Positions 58,455-64,000 of a DNA stretch of 64,000 bases are shown here, piece by piece (positions within the stretch are counted from its first letter, which is position 1; the number at the start of each line of letters is the position of its first letter). The stretch spans positions 36,397 to 100,396 of the forward strand of contig NZ_JALKEV010000020.1 of the NCBI RefSeq assembly GCF_023017105.1, read 5' to 3'. This DNA comes from Halalkalibacter sp. APA_J-10(15). Its GTDB lineage: Bacteria; Bacillota; Bacilli; Bacillales; Bacillaceae_D. Below the pieces are notes generated by a model that did not search any database, was not told the DNA's origin, and saw nothing but the letters and a program-made list of their open reading frames with translations. The position numbers and the translations under genes are program-made.

Positions 58455-59204
58455 TTATGCTCCAAAGAAATTCTTAAATGATTGGAGCGTCGTTGAACGG
58501 TTTAATGCAGCAATCGATGTTGTTAAAGGAATTCCTTTTGGGCATGATTGAACACAGTTTTGTGAGTTACCGCAGTTTGCTAGTCCACCGTCCCCCATAA
58601 TTGTTTCTAGTCGTTCCTCTTTATTCATCTCACCTGTTGGATGAGCATTAAACAGTCGAACTTGGGATAGCGGAGCTGGTCCGATGAAATCAGACTTACT
58701 ATTGACATTAGGACAAGCTTCTAAACAGACACCACATGTCATACATTTTGAAAGCTCATAAGCCCACTGGCGTTTAGACTCAGCCATACGTGGTCCTGGT
58801 CCAAGGTCATACGTACCGTCAATTGGAATCCATGCCTTTACTTTTTTCAAAGAATCAAACATTCTACTACGGTCGACCATTAAATCTCGAACAACCGGGA
58901 AAGTTTTCATTGGCTCTAAATGGATTGGCTGTGTTAATTGATCAACAAGCGCTGTACAGGATTGGCGCGGTTTTCCGTTAATAACCATTGAACATGCTCC
59001 ACAAACTTCCTCTAAGCAGTTCATATCCCAAGTAATCGGTGTAGTCTGTTCACCCTTCGTATTAACAGGATTACGACGGAACTCCATAAGCGCCGAAATA
59101 ACATTCATATTCGGACGATAAGGCACTTCAAATTCCTCTACATAAGGAGTGCTGTTTGGGTCATCTTGTCTCGTTACTTTAAAATGGATTGTTTTTTCAC
59201 TCAT
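58455..59204 (-). CDS. sdhB: Succinate dehydrogenase iron-sulphur subunit
   Basis: SdhB passes electrons from FAD to the quinone site through three Fe-S clusters. The 249-residue protein has the [2Fe-2S] Cys set in CLEEVCGACSMVINGK with RQSC (about residues 63-85), the [4Fe-4S] set in CMTCGVCLEACP (about 149-160) and the third-cluster set in CGNSQNCVQSCPKG (about 206-219). It overlaps sdhA by 4 bases. The terminator at 58398 ends the operon. Confidence 0.97.
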   Translation of the reverse strand: MSEKTIHFKVTRQDDPNSTPYVEEFEVPYRPNMNVISALMEFRRNPVNTKGEQTTPITWDMNCLEEVCGACSMVINGKPRQSCTALVDQLTQPIHLEPMKTFPVVRDLMVDRSRMFDSLKKVKAWIPIDGTYDLGPGPRMAESKRQWAYELSKCMTCGVCLEACPNVNSKSDFIGPAPLSQVRLFNAHPTGEMNKEERLETIMGDGGLANCGNSQNCVQSCPKGIPLTTSIAALNRSTTLQSFKNFFGA

Positions 59205-60970
59205 GATTTAACAGCTCCTTGCTTCTTTTGAGAGTAGTCACGTTTACGTGGTTCGATTAATGATGTGTCCACTTCTTCATATGTGAATTCAGGATTTTTC
59301 GTCTTAGGATTAAATTTAGCCTTCGTCGTCTTTAAAAATTCTTCATCATTACGCTCTGGGAAGTCAGGCTTGTAATGAGCACCACGACTTTCATTACGAT
59401 TATAAGCTCCTAATGTAATCACCCGTCCAAGATTAAGCATTCCTTGTAATTGACGAGTAAAGGATGCACCTTGGTTACTCCATTTCGCTGTATCATTAAT
59501 ATTTATATTCTGATATCGCTCTAATAACTCTTGAATTTTCTCATCGGTTTGTAGCAGTTTATCGTTGTAACGAACAACTGTTACATTATCTGTCATCCAT
59601 TCACCTAATTCTTTATGAAGCATGTAGGCATTTTCTGTTCCATCCATACTCATAATGTCATCGAAGGTTTGTTGCTCTTTCTTCACCTCATCTTCAAATA
59701 GCGATGATGGCATAGAATCTGCGGATTTTTCTAAGCCGTTCATATATTCAACAGCTTTCGGTCCAGCAACCATTCCTCCGTAAATAGCAGACAATAACGA
59801 ATTCGCCCCTAATCGGTTAGCACCATGTTGAGAGTAATCACACTCACCAGCAGCAAATAGTCCAGGAATATTTGTCATTTGATCATAGTCAATCCACATG
59901 CCGCCCATAGAATAGTGAACAGCAGGGAAAATTTTCATCGGCACTTTACGTGGGTCATCACCCATGAATTTTTCATAGATTTCAATAATTCCACCCAATT
60001 TAATATCTAACTCTTTCGGATCTTTATGAGAAAGGTCTAGATATACCATGTTCTCACCATTAATACCTAACTTCTGATTGACACAAACATCGAAAATTTC
60101 ACGAGTTGCAATATCACGTGGCACGAGGTTTCCATAAGCAGGGTACTTCTCTTCTAAGAAATACCATGGCTTACCATCCTTATACGTCCAAACTCGTCCA
60201 CCTTCACCACGAGCAGACTCACTCATTAGTCGAAGTTTATCATCACCAGGGATCGCCGTTGGGTGAATTTGAATAAATTCTCCATTCGCGTAATAAACCC
60301 CTTGCTCATATAGCTTAGCAGCAGCATAACCCGTGTTAATAACCGAATTCGTTGATTTACCGAAAATAATTCCCGGTCCACCTGTTGCCATAATGACCGC
60401 ATCTGCTACAAAACTACGAATTTCAGAAGTTCGCAAGTCTTGTGCCGTAACCCCACGGCAAACTTGGTCATCATCAATTACCGCCGAAAGAAACTCCCAA
60501 CCTTCATACTTCGTTACAAGTCCACTTACTTCAAATCTTCGTACCTGCTCATCCAAAGCATATAATAGCTGTTGACCTGTTGTTGCACCTGCAAATGCCG
60601 TACGATGGTGCTGCGTCCCACCAAAACGTCTAAAATCTAATAGCCCTTCTGGTGTACGATTAAACATAACACCCATTCGATCCATTAGATGAATAATTCC
60701 TGGTGCTGCTTCTGTCATCGCTTTAACAGGAGGCTGGTTCGCTAAGAAGTCCCCTCCATAAACTGTATCATCAAAATGTTCATATGGTGAATCCCCTTCA
60801 CCTTTTGTATTAACGGCTCCATTAATTCCACCCTGTGCACAGACCGAGTGTGAACGTTTTACGGGTACGAGCGAAAAAAGATCAACTGGCACTCCCTTTT
60901 CTGCCGCTTTGATTGTGGCCATTAAACCTGCTAGTCCACCACCAACAACGATGATTCTCCCTTGACTCAT
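59201..60970 (-). CDS. sdhA: Succinate dehydrogenase flavoprotein subunit
   Basis: SdhA oxidises succinate to fumarate with covalent FAD. The 589-residue protein has the FAD Rossmann motif IVVGGGLAGLMATIKAAEKG (residues 6-25), the FAD-linked His in RSHSVCAQGGINGAVN (about 39-54), and active-site residues in MSESARGEGGRVW (about 248) and YDYSQHGANRLGANSLLSA-like region near 370 (QHGANRLGANSLLSAIYGG). It lies 21 bases after sdhC and overlaps sdhB by 4 bases. Confidence 0.97.
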   Translation of the reverse strand: MSQGRIIVVGGGLAGLMATIKAAEKGVPVDLFSLVPVKRSHSVCAQGGINGAVNTKGEGDSPYEHFDDTVYGGDFLANQPPVKAMTEAAPGIIHLMDRMGVMFNRTPEGLLDFRRFGGTQHHRTAFAGATTGQQLLYALDEQVRRFEVSGLVTKYEGWEFLSAVIDDDQVCRGVTAQDLRTSEIRSFVADAVIMATGGPGIIFGKSTNSVINTGYAAAKLYEQGVYYANGEFIQIHPTAIPGDDKLRLMSESARGEGGRVWTYKDGKPWYFLEEKYPAYGNLVPRDIATREIFDVCVNQKLGINGENMVYLDLSHKDPKELDIKLGGIIEIYEKFMGDDPRKVPMKIFPAVHYSMGGMWIDYDQMTNIPGLFAAGECDYSQHGANRLGANSLLSAIYGGMVAGPKAVEYMNGLEKSADSMPSSLFEDEVKKEQQTFDDIMSMDGTENAYMLHKELGEWMTDNVTVVRYNDKLLQTDEKIQELLERYQNININDTAKWSNQGASFTRQLQGMLNLGRVITLGAYNRNESRGAHYKPDFPERNDEEFLKTTKAKFNPKTKNPEFTYEEVDTSLIEPRKRDYSQKKQGAVKS

Positions 60971-60991
60971 GATTGACCCACTCCTTATCTC

Positions 60992-61621
60992 TTAAATGTT
61001 TGCTAAATCTGGATTAACGAACGCAAGAATTGCGCGAATACCAACAAATGTTAATGCGAAGAAAATCCCCATCGTTACATAAGTGGCAATTTTCTGTGAA
61101 CGTGGAGTAACTGTGATCCCCCATGATACAGCAAAAGACCAAAGTCCGTTTGCAAAATGGAAGGTCGCAGCAAGTACCCCCACTATATAAAACGCAATCA
61201 TAAACGGATTGCTAAAAATGTTTGCCATCATATCAAAATTAACTTCTGCTCCAAGTGCTGCTTGAATTCTTGTTTCCCAAACATGCCATGTAATCCAAAT
61301 AAGTAAAAACACACCAGACCATCGTTGAATTCGGAACATCCAATTTCGGAAAAAGCCATAATGTGAGGTGTTATTCTTCGCTTGAAATGCAATATAAACA
61401 CCGTAAATAGCATGATAAAGTAATGGTACGAAAATAACAAAGATTTCAAGAAAATAGCGAAAAGGCAAATTCTCCATAAAATGTGCGGCTTGGTTAAACG
61501 CACTAGCACCTCGAGTTGCAAAATGATTAACAACAAAGTGCTGAATTAAAAAGATACCGATCGGAATAACTCCAAGCAACGAATGAAGCTTACGATTAAA
61601 ATACTCTCGATTACCTGACAT
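60992..61621 (-). CDS. sdhC: Succinate dehydrogenase cytochrome b558 subunit
   Basis: SdhC anchors the complex in the membrane, binds two hemes b and reduces menaquinone. The 209-residue protein has five membrane segments. Candidate heme-ligand His residues are in SLLGVIPIGIFLIQHF (His28-type), LLYHAIYGVYIAF, WITWHVWETR and TFHFANGLWSF. The start at 61621 (MSGNREYFNRKLH) follows GGGGGGAT; an upstream in-frame Met is behind this ribosome binding site. It heads sdhCAB. Confidence 0.96.
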   Translation of the reverse strand: MSGNREYFNRKLHSLLGVIPIGIFLIQHFVVNHFATRGASAFNQAAHFMENLPFRYFLEIFVIFVPLLYHAIYGVYIAFQAKNNTSHYGFFRNWMFRIQRWSGVFLLIWITWHVWETRIQAALGAEVNFDMMANIFSNPFMIAFYIVGVLAATFHFANGLWSFAVSWGITVTPRSQKIATYVTMGIFFALTFVGIRAILAFVNPDLANI

Positions 61622-61832
61622 ACTTGATCCCCCCAAAGATTCCTATCCATGTCGTATTATGTTTTGTTTTCTCTGATTTACTCTCCTATAAATCATACAT
61701 ATTATGAATCTAATCCGAGAAAACTGACAGGTTAATTGTACTCTTATCCCCGTCATTGGTCAAGAAAACGGATACAACTTTTCGACAATTTCAGTTCGTG
61801 CGAATAGCGACATTCGTAAACGATAAAAACAA

Positions 61833-61880
61833 AGAAAGGTCACCGAAAAAGTTTGGTTTTTAACTTTTTCGGTGACCTTA
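61833..61880 (-). terminator. Terminator of the Ktr gene
   Basis: AGGTCACCGAAAAAGTT pairs perfectly with AACTTTTTCGGTGACCT, followed by TTCTTTG on the minus strand, 34 bases past the ktr stop. The A-rich flank makes it possibly bidirectional. Confidence 0.88.
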
Positions 61881-61913
61881 TTCATTAGCGATGAGTTTAA
61901 GACGGATTCTTTC

Positions 61914-63263
61914 TTATCCAATGATAATTCTTTCAGTAGGGTATTTATAATAGCTCTTTTGTTCTTTTCTTCGAATAGAGAATAGAAAGGCAATTAAACC
62001 TACACGACCAATAAACATGAGCACCATTAGCACTCCTTGGCTTGCAAAGGATAAATCTGCTGTAATCCCCATAGATAAGCCACACGTTCCAAACGCAGAT
62101 GCCGTCTCAAATATAATTGCCATTAAAGACAATTTCTCTGTCCCTTCAAACGCGACGATTAACGTGACTGCAGCAAACAGCATCACAAGAAACACAGATA
62201 GCACGATAAAAGCCTTTTGTTTGTCCTCAGGGTGAATTTGTCGTCCAAATACTTTCACATCGCCTTTCCCTTGCGCAAAGCTTCGGATCGTCAAAAACAT
62301 AACCGCAATTGTTGTGGTCCGAATTCCTCCACCTACACTAGAGGGACTAGCTCCAATAATCATTAAAAATGAAATAAATAGAAGAGTCGCCATATGCAAT
62401 TCAGACACGTCCATTGTTGCTAAACCACCACTCCGTGCTGTAGCTGAATTAAATACCGCATTAAATAGCTGTTCATGCCATTGGAGTCCGACATAGTAAT
62501 GACCACTTTCTAATGCCCAAATCCCTATTACACCAATTACAAAAACAGCAAAATAAGTGGCCGTCGTTATTTTAGTAAATAAACTAAATTTAAAATTAGG
62601 GTTTTTATTTGATAAGTATTCACGTAATTCCATTAAGACTGGAAAGCCAATTGCACCAGCAAATATGAGCAGTATGACAACTAGCTGTACGTAATAATCA
62701 TTAGCGAATGGGATTAGTGATTGACCTGTAACGTCAAAACCAGCATTCGTAAATGCACTTAAACTGGCGAACGCACCTTGATAATAAGCTTCAGCTGTCG
62801 TATCGAAATACCGCAGAAAATAAGTCCCAAGTATGAGCGCTCCGACTAATTCAATGAGTAAAGCAACGACTAAAATCCCTCGCATTAAGCTAACCAATCC
62901 AGAGAAGCGATTTTGATTTTGATCAACCATGATCAGCATTCGTTGGGAGAAGTTAATCTTTCGTCCGAAAAGCATCCAAACAAAGGTCCCCATGGTCATA
63001 ATTCCAATTCCACCAAGTTGAATGGCTAATGCGAGAAAAATAATACCAACATAATTAAACGTTTCAGATACATTAATAACCGTTAACCCAGTTACACTAA
63101 CAGCACTGACAGAAGTGAACAAAGCCTCTGAATACGAAAGCTCTACTCCAGGTAAATGGGAAATAGGCAAATACAATAAAATACTAAATAAAATCATTGC
63201 AGCCACATAGGATATAAGAATGACACGAAACGGTGACAAGAATTGATTTAAACCTGACTTCAT
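61914..63263 (-). CDS. Ktr potassium uptake channel subunit (KtrB/KtrD)
   Basis: A membrane subunit of a Ktr-type K+ uptake system, which normally works with a cytosolic RCK subunit (KtrA or KtrC). The 449-residue protein has four M1-P-M2 repeats. The P-loops with the selectivity Gly are VSAVSVTGLTVINV (about 50), ALSAFTNAGFDVTG (about 165), FNSATARSGGLATMDVS (about 275) and ASAFGTCGLSMG (about 395). The length fits KtrD; KtrB cannot be excluded. No ktrA/ktrC is adjacent. Start at 63263 follows GGAGGG. It is placed between sdhC and yslB, unlike Bacillus subtilis. Confidence 0.92.
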   Translation of the reverse strand: MKSGLNQFLSPFRVILISYVAAMILFSILLYLPISHLPGVELSYSEALFTSVSAVSVTGLTVINVSETFNYVGIIFLALAIQLGGIGIMTMGTFVWMLFGRKINFSQRMLIMVDQNQNRFSGLVSLMRGILVVALLIELVGALILGTYFLRYFDTTAEAYYQGAFASLSAFTNAGFDVTGQSLIPFANDYYVQLVVILLIFAGAIGFPVLMELREYLSNKNPNFKFSLFTKITTATYFAVFVIGVIGIWALESGHYYVGLQWHEQLFNAVFNSATARSGGLATMDVSELHMATLLFISFLMIIGASPSSVGGGIRTTTIAVMFLTIRSFAQGKGDVKVFGRQIHPEDKQKAFIVLSVFLVMLFAAVTLIVAFEGTEKLSLMAIIFETASAFGTCGLSMGITADLSFASQGVLMVLMFIGRVGLIAFLFSIRRKEQKSYYKYPTERIIIG

Positions 63264-63383
63264 AGTTTTTCCCTCCGTCAATATACGCGAATAAGTATAC
63301 CACTTTAGAAAAAAGCGTGCTAGAAATGCTAGAGAAAAATTTCATTACAACATATAATAAAAAAGGAGAGAGGTGCTTATTAG

Positions 63384-63764
63384 ATGAATAATATAAATGA
63401 ATTCGGATACAGTTTGATTCGCAACGACGTGCTAAAGGATGTGTTAGGAAGGGAACACGATCACATTTTATATTGGGTCGGCAAATCATTAGCACGAAAG
63501 TATCCGTTATCGAGCTTAGAAGAACTTCCTGAATTCTTTTTGAAAGCTAATTGGGGAAACCTCACATTAGAAAAAGAAAAAAGAAATCATTACATATACC
63601 TTTTATCTGGAGAATGGATGGGCAAAGAAGATCAACGTTGCTATCAGCTTGAATCAGGTTTTTTAGCGCAGCAATTCGAGTCATGGAAAAACCGTGGGAT
63701 TGGTGTCACTTCAAATGTGCACCGGTCAACAGTAACGTTCGATGTGCAAATTGACCGACTATAA
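63384..63764 (+). CDS. yslB: YslB-like DUF2507 protein
   Basis: A 126-residue soluble protein. The N-terminus (LIRNDVLKDVLGREHDHILY) and WGNLTLEKEKRNHYIYLLSG, then ESGFLAQQFESWKNRG, are typical of the DUF2507/YslB family of Firmicutes. It has a Bet v1/V4R-like shape by family knowledge, and its function is unknown. In Bacillus subtilis yslB lies next to sdhC; here the ktr gene sits between. The ribosome binding site is GGAGAGAGG. A terminator follows at 63886. Confidence 0.92.
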   Translation: MNNINEFGYSLIRNDVLKDVLGREHDHILYWVGKSLARKYPLSSLEELPEFFLKANWGNLTLEKEKRNHYIYLLSGEWMGKEDQRCYQLESGFLAQQFESWKNRGIGVTSNVHRSTVTFDVQIDRL

Positions 63765-63830
63765 GAATGAATACTAGTTAGATAAGAAAGGAAATATCTC
63801 TTTCTACTAGTACCACATGGGAAACGTAAT

Positions 63831-63873
63831 CATCAAAAAAGAACAACTAAGAAGCTCTTAAGCTTCTTAGTTG
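63831..63873 (-). terminator. Minus-strand terminator
   Basis: CAACTAAGAAGCT pairs with AGCTTCTTAGTTG, followed by TTCTTTTTTGAT on the minus strand. It probably ends a gene beyond the right edge. Confidence 0.75.
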
Positions 63874-63885
63874 CAGACCGTAGAC

Positions 63886-63933
63886 AAAACGGCTTTGAGA
63901 TATGACTCTCAAAGCCGTTTTTGTATTTTTCGT
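63886..63933 (+). terminator. Terminator of yslB
   Basis: AAAACGGCTTTGAGA pairs perfectly with TCTCAAAGCCGTTTTT, followed by GTATTTTT on the plus strand, about 120 bases past the yslB stop. It can also act on the minus strand. Confidence 0.85.
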
Positions 63934-63943
63934 ATGGTTTTCC

Positions 63944-63988
63944 GGCGATGGCACTGTCGGTTTGGTGTTCCTCCAGTGCCATGTCGCC
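63944..63988. repeat. GC-rich inverted repeat at the right edge
   Basis: GGCGATGGCACTG and CAGTGCCATGTCGCC flank a 17-base loop and are followed by AGTTTTTTC on the plus strand. It could be a second terminator or a dispersed repeat; the window ends 12 bases later. Confidence 0.55.
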
Positions 63989-64000
63989 AGTTTTTTCAGG

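Overview
The window is a stretch of chromosome from an endospore-forming, low-GC Gram-positive bacterium of the Bacillaceae. The gene order is that of the Bacillus chromosome between minCD and the sdh operon: min, mre, radC, maf, spoIIB, comC, folC, valS, spoVID, hem, ysxC, lon, clpX, tig, ilv-leu, rph, racE, gerE, sdh, yslB. Spore genes (spoIIB, spoVID, ysxE, gerM, gerE and a gerA-type operon) confirm a spore former. The set of dispersed repeats resembles those of environmental or alkaliphilic Bacillaceae, but the species cannot be fixed from this sequence. Nearly all genes are on the minus strand, so operons read from high to low coordinates.

Layout. 0.2-9.9 kb: division and shape genes (minD, minC, mreD, mreC, mreB), radC interrupted by a group II intron, maf, spoIIB and the prepilin peptidase comC. 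10.2-18.4 kb: a terminal-inverted-repeat element, folC, valS with its own T-box, and spore-coat genes (ysxE, an unrecognised gene, spoVID). 18.7-25 kb: the complete hemAXCDBL operon for glutamate-to-uroporphyrinogen tetrapyrrole synthesis. 25.3-34.5 kb: ysxC, lonA, lonB, clpX, tig and a TPR protein (protein quality control). 34.7-43.4 kb: branched-chain amino acid synthesis, ilvD followed by a leucine-type T-box and ilvB-ilvH-ilvC-leuB-leuC-leuD; leuA is missing from its usual place. 43.7-49.3 kb: a possible degenerate nuclease-fold protein, a three-gene germinant receptor operon, an orphan HTH protein and a small tRNA unit. 49.4-55.3 kb: ysnB, ysnA, rph, gerM, a PadR regulator, an SRPBCC protein, racE and a MarR regulator. 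55.6-63.8 kb: ptsHI behind a GlcT-type antiterminator/terminator, gerE, sdhCAB, a Ktr potassium channel subunit and yslB.

Most notable. The radC intron has canonical boundaries (GTGCG at the 5' end, AC at the 3' end) and a textbook domain V. Its encoded protein keeps an open frame and a recognisable maturase (domain X), but the reverse-transcriptase active site is destroyed (YADD reads YNEH; the first catalytic Asp is Ala). It looks like a maturase-only intron protein kept to splice a host gene. Splicing at the inferred boundaries restores a 229-residue RadC in frame, and the intron sits inside the JAMM metal-binding motif. Other observations are a RAT-terminator switch ahead of ptsHI, a structured spacer where leuA should be, a duplicated tRNA-Gly 5' half between promoter and tRNA genes, and several families of dispersed hairpin repeats.
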